A stretch of 64,000 nucleotides of DNA from positions 19,716,921 through 19,780,920 of the forward strand of contig OZ005601.1 of the NCBI GenBank assembly GCA_963930655.1, read 5' to 3'. The position numbers and the translations under genes are program-made. The first letter of the stretch is position 1. Each line of letters opens with the position of its first letter. The stretch is from Myrica gale (lineage: Eukaryota; Streptophyta; Magnoliopsida; Fagales; Myricaceae). Below the pieces are notes generated by a model. It was not told the DNA's origin and did no database searches. It saw only the letters and a program-made list of their open reading frames with translations. This document shows positions 31,919-45,125 of the stretch, piece after piece.

Positions 31919-34900
31919 TTATTCTCCTTTTAACTGGGGGTACTTATCGTACATATCGCTTTCCAACTCCCAAGATGCCTCCTCTACCCCATGATTCTTC
32001 CATAGAACCTTCACCAGCGGTATCACCTTGGTCCGCAATTGTTGCTCCTTTCTATCGATGATCCTTACTGGCTCCTCCACATAGGTAAGGTTTTCCTTAA
32101 TCTGCAAAGGCTCATATTCTAACACATGGGTAGGGTCAGACACGTATTTGCGTAGGAGTGATACGTGGAACACATCATGTACTCCCGCAATTGATGGCGG
32201 TAAGGCCAGCCTATACGCCATTGGTCCAACACGCTCCAGGATCTCGAAAGGTCCTATAAACCGGGGTTGAAGCTTCCCCTTCTTCCTGAATCGTGCTACC
32301 CCCTTTGTTGGAGAAATCTTTAAAAACACTTTACTTCTTTCCTCAAAGGCCAACTCTCTTCTTCGGTTGTTCGCATAACTCTTTTGCCGACTTTGGGCCG
32401 TAATAAGGCTTTCTTTGATCAACTGAATCTTCTCTTTTGTCTGCAAAATCATCTCCGGCCCCAACAGTCTCCCTTCTCCTACTTCATCCCAATATAATGG
32501 CGACCTACACCTCCTTTCATACAAAGCTTCATACGGTGCCATGCCAATACTTGATTGGAAACTGTTGTTGTATGCGAACTCTGCTAGCGGCAAATATTGA
32601 GCCCAGCTACCCTTGAAGTCAATGATACACGCTCGGAGCATGTCTTCCAAAATTTGAATGGTCCGCTCAGATTGGCCATCCGTCTGTGGGTGGAAAGCAG
32701 TGCTAAAATTCAACTTAGTGCCTAGGGACTCCTGCAATCTTTTCCAAAACCTCGACGTAAATCTCGGATCCCTATCCGACACTATGCTCTTCGGTATGCC
32801 ATGGAGCCTCACAATTTCTTGGAGATAAACTTCAGCTAGCCTTTCCGGGGTATACTTTACCTGATGGGCAGAAAGTGGGCTGACTTGGTCAATCGGTCCA
32901 CCACTACCCATATTGCATCGTAGCCAGCTGTCGTTCTTGGTAGCCCTACTACAAAATCCATGGTTATTCCTTCCCACTTCCATTCAGGGATCTCCAGAGG
33001 CTTCAATGTTCCTGCTGGCCTCTGGTGCTCTGCTTTCACTCTCTGACAAGTCAGACATCGAGCGACATACTCCGCGATCTCCCTCTTCATATTCGGCCAC
33101 CAGTAAATTTTCTTGATGTTTTGATACATCTTCGTTCCTCCAGGGTGGATGGTATAGGGCGTAGTATGCGCCTCTGCCAAAATCAACTCCTTGATTCCGG
33201 TACCCCATCACCAGGGACACATATTCTATTCCGGTACCTCAGCACTCCATCCCTATCCTCAAAATTGGGGTCATTATTCTTTTCAATCCTTTCCCTAATC
33301 CATACTATCACTGCATCGCTTTTCTGGGCCTCGCAGATTCGCTCCCCCAGCGATGGTTGTAATGACAACCCTGCGATGGAAACATACCGGTCGGCCAATA
33401 CAAGCGTGATCTCCTCTCTCTTTAGGTCCTCCATGATCTCCTTAGCCACTACCTCCACGGCACTCGTTTCAGCCGACTTTCGGCTTAAAGCATCAGCCAC
33501 CACGTTAGCTTTCCCAGGATGGTAGCTAATGGTGCAATCATAGTCCTTAATTAACTCCAACCAGCGCCGTTGCCTCATATTCAGCTCCTTCTGAGTGTTG
33601 AAGTACTTGAGGCTCTTATGGTCCGTAAATATCTCGCATTTAACCCCATAGAGATAATGCCTCCATATTTTCAGAGCATGCACGACAGCAGCTAACTCCA
33701 AGTCGTGGGTGGGGTAATTCACCTCGTGGGGCCTCAATTGCCTCGACGCATAGGCTATGACCCTCTTATCTTGCATCAACACACACCCAAGACCTTGCTT
33801 TGAGGCGTCCGTATAGATCTCGTACTCCCCATGCTCTGAGGGCAATGCTAACACCGGGGCAGTAACTAGATGAGCCTTTAGCGTCTGGAAACTTTGCTCA
33901 CACTAGTCTGTCCAATTGAACTTAACGTTCTTCTTGGTCAACGAGGTCATCGGCATAGCTATCTTTGAGAATCCCTTAATAAACCTCCGATAATATCCTG
34001 TCAATCCCAGGAAACTCCTTATCTCCTTAACATTTGTAGGTCTAGGCCATTTGAAAACCACATCAACCTTTCCGGGATCTACAGCAATCCCTTCTCCCGA
34101 CACTACATGCCCTAGAAATCTGACTTGCTGCAACCAAAACTCGCACTTGGAGAATTTAGCATACAACTTCTTCTCCCTTAGGATCTGTAAAACAATCCTG
34201 AGATGCTCCTCATGCTGCTTCTGGTTCCGAGAATAAATCAGAATATCGTCTATGAACACCACCACAAATTTATCCAGGAATTCCCTGAATACTCGGTTCA
34301 TCAAGTCCATAAATGCGGCCGGGGCATTAGTTAACACAAATGGCATCACCAAAAATTTATAGTGACCATATCGGGTTCGAAAGGCCATCTTAGATATATC
34401 TCCCTCCTTAACCTTCAACTGGTGGTAACCTACCTCAAATCAATTCTTGAAAATATTTGTGCCCCCTGCAATTGATAAAACAAATCGTCAATGCGAGGTA
34501 GCGGGTACCTATTCTTCACGGTCACCTTATTTAACTCCCTATAATCAATGCACATCTGGAGACTCCCGTCCTTCTTCTTCACAAACAGGATCGGTGCTCC
34601 CCAAGGCGACACGCTTGGCCTTATAAATCTGTTCTCCAAGAGATCTTCTAATTGGACCTTCAGCTCCTTCAGCTCTGCCGGAGCCATCTATACGGCACCT
34701 TGGAAATTGGGACTGTCCCAGCTTCCAATTCAATTCCGAACTCCACCTCCCTATCCGGTGGTAACCCCGGTAAGTCTTCCGAGAATACATCCGGAAACTC
34801 AGTCACTATTGGGGTTTGATCAAACGCAGGGACCTCGTTCTGCGTATCACTTCGCGTATCACTTGCCCATACTAGAATTCCCTCGTGCCCTCCTTGCAAC

Positions 34901-36390
34901 AATCTCTTAGCTTGCAGGGCCGAGACAATTGCTGGCCTTCGTTCCATTTTCCTCATGCCGGTGAAACAACAATCCGGCCTCCCCTCCTTTTGGAACAAGA
35001 CCTTCTTCTCATAGCACCGAATGTTGGCACCATGCTTCGATAACCAATCCATACCTAGGATGATATCAAATCCTCCCATCTCCATAACTATCAAATCAGC
35101 CAACATGACTTGCCCTTCTACTTCTATCGGATAGTCCTTCACCATCCGACTACATTCGACTCTTCCCCCAGCGGGTGTTGACACAAGGACCTCACAATCC
35201 AACAATTCACTATTTAAGGCATGTGTCTTGCAATATGCTGATGCAATGAATGAATGCGTGGCCCCTGAATCAAACAGAACTAGGGCTTCCCCCTGGGGCA
35301 AAGGCAACTTACCTGCCACTACTCGGTTCTGGTTCTCCGCGTCCTCCGGAGTCATTGCATATAACCTCGCCTGTGTTGGGCCTCCTTGCCTCCTTGCATT
35401 GTTCTGCTGCGGGGGTCGGGGTGCTTGGTTTGAGCTGCCTGCACTCCTACAGTCTCTGGCGAAGTGACTAGGCTTCCTGCATATAAAACATAAGCCCTGC
35501 CTACACTCCCCTGGGTGTCTCTTGTTGCACTTGTTGCACAGAGGAAATTGATTCCCTTTGGCATTCTGAGCTCCACCAGGCCTCTGGCTCGGCCTCGGAT
35601 TCGGCCTCTGAGGCTGCCTCTGTGATGACTCTGGCCTACTTTTCTTCCAGGGCATCTGCGGAATGGCTGGGTTGGAAGGAGCCTTCCTCTTCTGCTGGTC
35701 ATGATAGACTGCTATCCTCTGCAGTCCTCTCTCCACTATCACTGCCCGTTCAATCACTTCTGCCAGGGTTTTAAGATTATGGCTATACACCCTGTCATAG
35801 ACCCGTGGGTGTAGTCCTTCTTCAAACTTTCGGGCCTTCCTTTCCTAATCTGGCACCAAGTACGGGGCGAACCGCACCAGCTCCATGAATCGGCCTGCGT
35901 ACTGCTCCACCGTCATAGTTCCTTGGGTTAGGGTAGCGAATTCCCTTGCTTTCGCTTCCCGAGTCATTCGTGGAAAATAACGATCTAGAAATTCTTGCTA
36001 GAACCTCTCCCAGGTTATGGGCTGCTCTCCCAGCTCCTGACCTAACAACACTTTCTCGGACTGCCACCACCTTTTGGCATCCCCTTGCAGTTTGAAGGTA
36101 GCATAACTCAACTTCTGGGCCTCGGTACACCCCAAGACCTCAAGTAGTTCTTTCATCTCCACCAGCCAATTTTCTGCTAGTATGGCATCTCCCTTGCCGT
36201 TGTACGCTGGTGGGTGCTGGCGATTAAACTGATCGAACGTACACCCCTCAGGGCGTCCTCAGGCCCCTTCAGCATGGGCACCCGGCTGCACGTGCTCGAC
36301 AACGAGCTGAGCCATGTGCCTTAACACGTCCTCAGTGGTAACTCCGGGAGCCTCTGGCTCTTGGCTTCTCGTTGGTCTCCTAGGTGCCAT
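31919..36390 (-). pseudogene. Tekay/Del gag-pol (fossil)
   Basis: Reading right to left: gag from about 36390, capsid to about 35822, zinc knuckle 'CFICRKPSHFARDC' and protease '[14 protein letters not shown]' (34669-35790), RT with '[19 protein letters not shown]' and '[11 protein letters not shown]' (33903-34687), RNase H '[16 protein letters not shown]' (33183-33854), and integrase with '[14 protein letters not shown]', '[11 protein letters not shown]' and '[11 protein letters not shown]' ending in a chromodomain-like tail '[18 protein letters not shown]' (31919-33186). The sister element at 54617-58051 has the same order in one frame. About half a dozen breaks are present. Confidence 0.92.
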
Positions 36391-36533
36391 CCTGCACTTC
36401 AAGCTTATCGTTCAGCTTAGAACAACCTCAACCTCAGAAATTCTTATCGTAACTAACCCTAAACGTATTATCTCATGCTTTAGGGTTTAGGGTTGTACTT
36501 CGTTCCCTATGTTCTACGGCTCTACCCTCCGAT

Positions 36534-36545
36534 CCTCTGATACCA
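36534..36545 (-). other. Primer binding site (initiator Met-tRNA)
   Basis: On the minus strand TGGTATCAGAGG, complementary to the 3' end of initiator Met-tRNA except for the last base. It lies 7 bp from the 5' LTR at 36553. Confidence 0.9.
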
Positions 36546-36552
36546 ATTTAAC

Positions 36553-39500
36553 TGTCACGCCCCGAACGGCATCCCGCAAGGTCCGTGACAGCCGCGAGCT
36601 ATCCCCCGGATGGCTCCAGCGTTCTTACTTATTGTTTTACTTGATTACGGCGGAAACGTACAGGATCGCGAGGGGTTCGAGCTAAACTTACATAATTAGG
36701 GTTCTCATTAAGGTCTCATACAAGACATACATAACATGTAAAAAGCCAACTAGTGACGATCAAGCCACTATCAACAAAAGTATGAAACATAAATTCTTGA
36801 ACTTCTAGGTCAGGTAGTCCTCCTGACTCTCTTCACCTGAGGCATCTGGAATGACACAATTTTAAAAAACGTGAGTCAAAAAGACTCAGTAAGGGAAAGA
36901 CATAAACTTAAAACATGCTCTTGTCTTATGCCCGCTTAATCATGAAAGAAAGAAACTTAATAAGTGATGCACATGCATGTCATGAATTATGCATATGCTC
37001 TTGCTTAGTTTCGGCCCCAGGCCCTTGAAAGTCTTTCTTTCGTACTTGCTTGTAAAACTGGCCCTTGGCCCTTGAAACCACTTATTCGTACTTGTGCCTC
37101 TCTTGGCCTTTTTATAATCATTTCATATCTTTTATTTGTGGGCTCGCTCCATTTAACCCCTGAAGTCAGGGTTGTGCGTTCCCTTCGGAACCGTCCCCGA
37201 ATTCCCTTGGAGACCTTACATGCGGTCAGCTAGCGCACCTTCTCATTTGTTCTTCAGTGGCTAGACATGACCCTTGGTGGCACCACACCTTCTCATTGTC
37301 CTTCAGTGTGGTTTGCACAGCCTCGTGGATTCACCCATCCTTCTCACATTTGTCCTTCGGTATGGGAGTCCATCTTGATGGTACGGTACCGACCAGTGCC
37401 CTTTAACTTAACCTATCGTTTCATAAAACTTCTCATAGTCTTTTCATAAAAATCATTGCATAAACTTCTTGAAAAATTCATGCAATGCACATGTCATGTC
37501 ATGCTTGCTTAAAAATTCATGCTTGTTCATGAAACGATGCAGTGTGTCATTCCAGTTTTGAAAAAAGAACACTTACTGTCCACTTACAGTTGATCTTCTT
37601 TGGTCGTGTTTAAAGACACGTTGATCGCCTACAAGCGATTTAAATATTTCTTTAGACTTTACGAATAGTATGCAATCATTAAATATTTGCATTTTTGAAA
37701 TCAGTCATCAACCAAAGATATATATATATATATATCACTGAAATTCATTTAATCATTTAAAATATTTTATTTATTCTTTTCCTTAACAAATATTCAAAAC
37801 TTAGTTTATTAAATCATTAATATTTTTATAAAAATATATTTATCCATGTACATGCCTCGATTTAGGGTTTAATTAATACTCACAGGTTTAGAATTAAACC
37901 TAAGCCTCTTTTTATTGCACGTACTCCATTAAAACCTTATATCAAACTATTAATAAATTAATCACGATTAAATCTTAACTTGGACTTTAAACCTCACTTA
38001 ATCCTGAGTAAAACTTAACTAGAGTTCCAAACAATATTTATTAAAAGATTATGATTCTTCAATATTTGTTCAAACTAGATTAAACCCTAATTTCTATATC
38101 TATTACAACAATGATAATCCATTTTTTTTCATAAATTGCACTTAGGGTTATATTTCTTACAACATTCGGCCATCACTATTCTATGCACCATTTAGTCACA
38201 ACTTTTACTCCAATGGTGATCCCATTCTCCATTCAACAATTTCACAACCTAATATCTATAAATCAAGGCATATCACCATGCATCATGCTCATAATATTCG
38301 GCCATACATGATTTCATCCAAAAGACTAAGTTTTCTTTTGTTTCCTTCAACATGCATGCATCTAATACTTAACATAATCATCTACCATTCATAGAGTCAT
38401 AAATCTTGCACATATCATGGCCAAAGTCCAGATTTAAATATACACAAAACTATACATGAAATCCGAAGCATCTCATATTTGGCCATACCCCAAAATGTCA
38501 CATTTTTCATGCTAAAAATCATAACATGCACATTCTTTGCATTATGACCTAACTAGCATGCATACACTTTATCTTTTCATCAAATATTTCCATCAACATT
38601 AGATCCACACTTTATACACACTAACACCCATAGATCTAAACAAAATAATCAACTTTCATCAAACCAACACATCAAGACCTAGATCTAGCTTCCTTTAACA
38701 TGCATTGTTCTCCATTTGCATTTTTCTTTACATTCAACCTTAGATCTAGGGTTCCATGGTTAGATCTAGCATTTAAACAACCTAGGGTTCTTAAGCATTC
38801 AAGATCTAACAACATCAAGACATATCACAACCTAAACTTCAAGATCTTATACATAGGTCATTCGGCCACTCATGCTAACCCAACAACATCACATTAGTCT
38901 TACCTTGTTGATTATCCAAGCTTGAGCACCTAGAAAATAAAATACCTTTGGTTAGTACTTGTGAAACTTAAGGCAAGATCATCAATAGAACCAAGCTTAC
39001 CTTTAACCTTTACCAACTCTTCCTAACTTCACTTCCTTCAAAGTTTCGGTCCACCCTCCTTTGAAATGTCCAAGCTTGATTTAAAGAGGTTCTATGGTGG
39101 TTAAGAGAATATGGTAAGCTTGAAGAGAAATGAGGGAAATGGTTAGGGTTTTCAAGGAAAGAAATGTGTTTGCACCAAGAGAGATTTTGTCTACAACCAA
39201 AGAGGTTTAAACTTGGCTTTTAGAATGGGATTTGGAAGGTGAGAAGAGTATGGTTTAGAGTGCAAGAGAAAAATGCACAAACCTTGAATTCTAAGGGGTG
39301 GTTCGACCAAGTGCTTGAAAATGGGAGAGAGTTTGAGAGAATGCAAGTTTCGGCCAAGTGCTTGAAAATGGGAGAGAATGGAGTGCATGAATGGTTCGGC
39401 CAAGGCTTTGCAATGAGAGGTGTGAGAGAATGAGTCTCCCAAGGAGAGTAATTGCTATGACATAAAGCTTGAGAGAGTGAATTGACAAGAGAGAGAAATC

Positions 39501-40587
39501 AAAAGGAAAAAGGGTGAAGGGGGGGCCTTGGTCGACAATTGCATAGCCTTCCCTCTCTCTTTCTTTCATCTTTTCCTCACATCAAATCTTGTCTCCAAAA
39601 GCATGGCTTGCATTTGAATTTCTTCATTCTCTCTCCTCACATGCTTCCATCGACAATCCCTCCTTCTCCCTTGCTTTTCTCTTCTCTTTTACTTCCATGT
39701 ACACCTCTTACACTTCTTACACCTCTTACACATCACATGGCCTCACTTTATGGCTTTCTCATTTCACCTCTAGCCCTTTCACGTAAAAGCCTTGCCCTTT
39801 GCTTAGTTTGGTTGCTTTCCAACCAACCTAGTTACTTCCACATTAAATTGCAACCAACTTTCAACTTGGTTACTCTCTCTCACCTAACTTATCACTTCAT
39901 AAGCTCTCTTGCTTATCTAATCCATTCCAATAGCTTATCACCGCATAAGCATGACATCTTATCATGTGATAATGGCCCTAGCCTATCTCTACAATAATCA
40001 CAAGGTCTTATCACCCTAAAAGTTTCCTAACCTATCATCATGCTTGCTTATCACTATAATAAGCAAGTGTGCTTATCAATTAACTCTTCTCTTAGACTTA
40101 TCACATAAATACATAGCTCATCATTGAATATTCAAATGGAAATTCTATTAATAATATAGGCCACATGGTAACAATACATGTCACATATGAAAGATATAAA
40201 AATATTCAATCCATGTCTTCAAAAGAATTTCATTATTTAATCCATTAATCATTTTCGGCTTATACAAAGAATTCTTAAATCATAATTCAAATTCTATGGT
40301 CCATGAAACATTTTAAGTAAATGAAAAGTATAAATTCGTAAGAGAGAAACTTACTTGCAAATTTCGGCTCTTAAAATGAATATAATTTAAACTTTGCATA
40401 AAATGGCATTAAAATTATTTAAAGAGATTTTATGGAATAAAATCTCATTTTAATCGAAATACCATAACATAAGGATTAGGCCATACATTGGCCAAAAACA
40501 TAGCCCCATGATGAAATAAAAGCTATTACATTAGAAAATAAAAGATAATACATAAGAAATTACGTAGGAGAAAATCGGGGTCTCACA
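36553..40587 (-). repeat. Tekay/Del 5' LTR, 4.0 kb
   Basis: Pair of 26865-30863 with about 1% substitutions and a few short indels. One indel is an extra copy of a unit of about 55 bp around 39305-39360 ('caagtgcttgaaaatggg' repeated). It contains the hairpin module (37156-37393), a (TA)n run (37717-37734) and a GATAAG/CTTATC cluster (about 39890-40095). There are no genes. Confidence 0.93.
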
Positions 40588-40937
40588 TACAGTGCTGGAA
40601 GAGGAAGTTCAACAATCCTATGGGGTTTTGAGGATTTGAGGTTTTGAGGAAGAGAAAGTTCAACAATCCTTGTGGAGGGAGAGGAACAGGAGGTGCTTTG
40701 AGGATTTGAGGCTGCCCTTAGTTCGTTTGCCATGGCAATATGTTGCAGACTTTGTTCCTGTGGGCCAACGGGGTGTTGAGTTCTCCTTTTGTAGACTTCA
40801 GTGATTTTATCAGCTTTTTAGCTTGTTTATTGTAGTTGGGTTAGTACAGCCTTTTGTACTGTCCCGTTCCTTTTTGTTTTCTTTTGTATTCTCTCTTCTA
40901 TCTCAATAAAGCTTTCCTTACTTATAAAAAAAAAAAA
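40588..40937 (+). pseudogene. L1-like LINE 3' end with poly(A)
   Basis: Resumes after the second TSD copy TACAG. It encodes the last ORF2 residues, including 'ERNRRCFEDLRLPL', then a 3' untranslated region with AATAAA at 40907-40912 and a poly(A) tail of 12 A at 40926-40937. This fixes the LINE orientation as plus. A matching TSD at the LINE 5' side was not found, in line with loss or rearrangement of its 5' end. Confidence 0.88.
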
Positions 40938-41007
40938 CATTTGCCTTCCCTCCCATGAGTAATGGTCAAATTATACCACACTTAAAAACATTTGTCTTCC
41001 CTCCCAT
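40938..41007. other. Short non-element spacer with a direct repeat
   Basis: 70 bp between the LINE tail and the next LTR. The 19-bp block CATTTG(C/T)CTTCCCTCCCAT occurs twice, at 40938-40956 and 40989-41007, 51 bp apart. The second copy ends in CCCAT, the target duplicated by the following element (41003-41007 and 63308-63312). Confidence 0.75.
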
Positions 41008-41292
41008 TGTGAGACCCCGATTTTCCCCTACATAATTGCTTATGTATTATTTTATTTTTCCAATGTAATAGTTTTTATTTCTTAATGGGGCTATGTTTTG
41101 GCCAATGTATGGCCTAATTTCTTATGTTATGGTATTTCGATTAAAATGGGATTTTATTTCATAAAATCTCTTTAAATAATTAATATGTCATTTTAATGCA
41201 AGTACAAATTATATTATGTTAAGAGCCGAAATTTGCAAGTAAGTTCCTCTTTTACAAATTGATATTTTTCATTTACCTCATATGATTCATGG

Positions 41293-44200
41293 TGTCACGC
41301 CCCGAACGCTAGCCCGAAGGGGGTTAATGACAGCCGCGAACATCCACTCAATGAATGTTCTAGCGTTTTCTCTTAATCATGCAGCGGATTTTTTTTTTTA
41401 TACACATACATAAACACCTACAACTGAGAGAGATGGGCCCAAGAGATTTACAAAAACTTCAACTTACACAATTGACTACAACGACAATAGTGAAAGCATC
41501 CAAATTACATGTCATGTCTGCATGGCTGAAGTACAAGTCCTAAGGGATTCCAACAAAACCTTAATATGGACCCACTCATAACATATATGTAATACATCTT
41601 GAATCCTTATACACATAACATAGACATTCACAGGATGCCTGATAAGCGTTCTTAGTACTTCCTATGAACTCTTCAACTTCTGTTTCTGATAACCACGACT
41701 AAGATACTAGACATCAAAAACCTTGAACTCTACTAGTCCGAACAACCCATGACCACCACACAACGGAGGCTCATGTCGACTCTTCAAAATTTCATCTAAC
41801 CTTTTATGAAACAACAAGGAGAGATGAGGACGTTCCCATCGGTCCCTCTTCTAGATTTTCCCACCTGAATTGTTATCTGGAATGATACAATTTAAAACAT
41901 CTGTGAGTCGAAAGACTCAGTAAGGAATTATAATTAAAACATGAGCTTGAAATCATGGTTTGGAAATATGAACTTGAAATCGTGAGTTTGAAACCATGAA
42001 CTTATTCTTTGAACTCATAATCTTGAACTTGAAATCATACACTTGCTTTTAAACTTGAAATCATCATGAACTCGATATCATAATGAACTTAAAATCATAA
42101 GCATGCACTTGACTTAAAATCATAAGCATGCGCTTAAACTTGAAATAATTAAAAACTTGAACATAATGTAATTCAAGTACAACTTGAAATATCATGAGCT
42201 TTAACTTTAAATAATCACAAACTTGAACTTTAAATATCATGTATCCGTATATAATTCATGCATGATCATGAATCGTGATGCACGTGTATGCCTCATGATT
42301 GCATATGCACATGCACTTGCTCTTTTAAACATCTCTTATACTTATAAAGCTCTTTCTTTTGGAAAATCTTTTCAATTCTTATCCTATGGGCTACTTGAGC
42401 TCCATTTACCCCTGGCATCAGGGTTGTGCGTTCCCGTTGGAACTGTCCCCTATTTCCCTTGGGGACCTTACATATGGTCGAGCTAGCACACCTTCTCAAT
42501 GTCCTTCAGTGGCTAGACACGACTCTTGGAGGTTCACACCTTCTTGCAAGCATCCTTCAGTGTGATTGCACATACCTCCTGGACTACCCATCCTTCTTGC
42601 AAGCATCCTTCGGTATGGGTGTCCTAGGTGACATCCATCCTTCACGTAAACGTCCTTCGGTATGGATGCACCTTCTTGACTTGGTACGGTACCGACCGAC
42701 TTGGGTTCATTAACTTACTTGAAACTTAACGTAAAGTAGCATAAAAATGGTACTTTCATTTGCATAAAATTTCTCCTTCTTTCTTATGAGAAAAATAAAT
42801 GCAAATGCAATTGCTCATGACGTGCTCATGTCATGCTTGATGATGAGTAATCAACTTATCATAAAATGTTTCTAATGCTCTTGATAGTTCGTGCTTAATG
42901 ACAAATATCTCATAAACCTTTCATGTTTATTTGCACAAAAACTTCTTTCATGCTTTCATACAAATACGTATACGATGTCATGCTTGTTGAGAAATAACTT
43001 GTCATGCGTGGTTATAAACATGTTATGCTTATTCATAAAAACATGATGTGTATCATTCCAGTTTTGTAAAGCGTAAGTTGCTACTTACTATTTTCACTTA
43101 CAAACGTAAGCTCCTCTTACTTTGCTTGCTTGTGGGTTGAATGCCCCTTTACCTACAATTGGATCATACCATTGTTATTCATAGGTTTACTAGACGTATA
43201 GAGTAATCAATCAATTACTCACGCTTCATCATACAAAATCGTCCTTATTCCTCATTCAATATCTCATACTTATTCCTCATTCAATATCTCATACTTCGTC
43301 ATACACATACTTCATCGTACAAAATCATCCAACGCCCACGAAATTTGCCCCAAGTGCCCTTCTCATATAACCTCATATACAAGACGTAGACTTTACACAT
43401 ACAACTCAAAACTTCCAACCAAAAACAATGATTTCATCACTAGAACAAAGGTTATTGCATCTATTTCACTCCCTTTGGTCTTTTATCAAACACCTAGTAT
43501 GCAAGTTGGTTTCTCTTGGGTTTATAAATTCCCAGATCTAACCACACTCTCCATGGCTTTGTGCACAATCCATACAACTCTCTAAAACTCACTAGATCTA
43601 CATTTTCTTCAAAGAAAACACATGAATCTCAAGGAGAAATCTAACAACACACAACCATCACAACAACCAAGGAGAAACTAACAACACACAACCATCAACC
43701 ATTCAAAAGAAAAAGAGAACATAGGTGAAAATGGGTATGGCTTGGCCGGCCATAAGCACTCACCTCCTTCTCTCTCTCTTTCTTTCTCTTCTTCCTTTCT
43801 TCTTCTTCTTTTCTCCTTCTTCTTTCTTTCTTTTCTTCTCTTCTCTTCTCTTCTTCGGTGGGGAGCTAGGGCAAAATGACTTGTGGGAAAAGGGGGGGGG
43901 TTGCCTTATACGTAAAGGGCTTGGGGAAAAGACAAGGTTGCCCTCCCTTATTTCCCCCTTTTTCACATGAATTCCACCTCACGTATTTCAATCCGATAAA
44001 ATTCCGGAATGTAGATAGATGTGTCGACACCATCACTCAAGGTGTCGACACTTTCAACTCTTTTAGTTAGATGTGTCGACACCCTCACCCAAGGTGTCGA
44101 CACTTACAACTCGCTCGAGATCTGGAAAAAAGCGAACTCTCGGGTTTCAGTTAGATGTGTCGACACCATCACTCAATGTGTCGACACTTCCAACACTTAG

Positions 44201-44723
44201 TCAAAATTCACGGAAGTTCTGGAAAAATGCAAACTTTCGGGTTTCAGTTAGATGTGTCGACACCATCACTCAATGTGTCGACACTTCCAACACTTAGACA
44301 AAGTCGCTTGAGTTCCTGAAAAATGTAAACTTTCGGGTTTTAGTCTAATGTGTCGACACTATACTCTAATGTGTCGACACTTACACCAACAATCACTCGT
44401 TTAATCATACGTACATATTGAGGGAATCATAAACAACGACATCAATAAGGTAAGGTCGGGATCTCACAGCAATGTTACCTAAAAACAGGGTGCTAAAAAT
44501 CTTCCTATTCCAACACCCCAATTATGATCCTCCAATTATTTCACTAAATACCCAAATACTCAACTTCAATATTGACAAACTACAGCCAACATACCAATTC
44601 AATTAAAAAAAATATAGATGCACCAAGTACTAGGGGAAATCTTCACCTGGACATAACTTAGATTAATTCCCCTATACCTGCCTTCCGCAATAATCAGAGC
44701 ACATGAAAAGTTGGGGTCTCACA
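41293..44723 (-). repeat. Solo LTR of chimeric type inside the 5' LTR
   Basis: 3431 bp flanked by TSD CATGG (41288-41292 and 44724-44728). On the minus strand it starts TGTGAGACCCCAAC and runs 256 bp to AACATTGC (44468). A second complete LTR-like unit then starts TGTGAGATCCCGACC (ending at 44467 in plus coordinates) and continues to GGGGCGTGACA at 41293. The second unit resembles the solo LTR at 16023-19036; the first 256 bp end with a block also seen at 1440-1488. It includes a dyad array (44021-44380) and a hairpin module (42418-42693). Confidence 0.88.
44021..44380. repeat. Five pairs of GTGTCGACAC dyads at 21-bp spacing
   Basis: Perfect GTGTCGACAC palindromes start at 44021/44042, 44073/44094, 44157/44178, 44254/44275 and 44350/44371. 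Every pair is exactly 21 bp apart. Pair-to-pair steps are 52, 84, 97 and 96 bp, which is nearly the mirror order of the steps at 16125-16585, as expected for related LTRs on opposite strands. Confidence 0.92.
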
Positions 44724-44895
44724 CATGGGCCATATAATTCGAATTATGCTTTAATAATTTCCTTGTATATGCCGAAATTATTAATAGATTAAATAATGAA
44801 ATTCTTTTGAATACATGGATTAAATATTGTATGTGACATGTAATATTATGATGTGTTCTATATTATTAATAGAATTTCCACATGAATATTCAAAT

Positions 44896-45125
44896 GATAA
44901 GCTATGTAGTTATGTGATAAGTTTAGAAATGATTTAATTGATAAGCACACTTGCTTATCATAGAGATAAGCAAGCATGATAAGTTAGGAAACTTTTAGAG
45001 TGATAAGGCCTTGTGATTATTGTAGAGATAGGCTAAGGCCATTATCACATGATAAGATATCATACTTGTAAGGTGATAAGCTATTGGAATGGATAGATAA
45101 GTAAGAGAGCTTATAAAGTGATAAG
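44896..45125 (+). promoter_or_regulatory. GATAAG cluster in the LTR
   Basis: About ten GATAAG and one CTTATC within 230 bp. GATAAG is the plant I-box core found in light-responsive promoters. The cluster recurs at the matching place in the 3' LTR (about 59586-59815) and, with changes, at 1-90, 30170-30370, 39890-40095 and 49950-50170. An enhancer role is inferred. Confidence 0.55.

Larger units (their letters stand above)
26865..40587 (-). mobile_element. Tekay/Del-type chromovirus (Ty3/gypsy), full-length layout
   Basis: 13.7-kb minus-strand element with long LTRs (26865-30863 and 36553-40587), Met-tRNA primer site (36534-36545), gag-pol (31919-36390), an extra frame between pol and the 3' LTR (30904-31754) and a polypurine tract next to the 3' LTR. 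It is flanked by the 5-bp TSD TACAG (26860-26864 and 40588-40592) inside the LINE C-terminal region. The LTRs differ by about 40 substitutions in about 4 kb (about 1%), suggesting about 0.4 My. Layout is whole, while the coding region has roughly half a dozen breaks. Confidence 0.93.

Noticed and set aside
43725-43970. Possible small gene with CT-rich leader
   Set aside because: It corresponds to the CT-rich tract of the related solo LTR at 16660-16900 on the opposite strand, so it is LTR sequence rather than a host gene.
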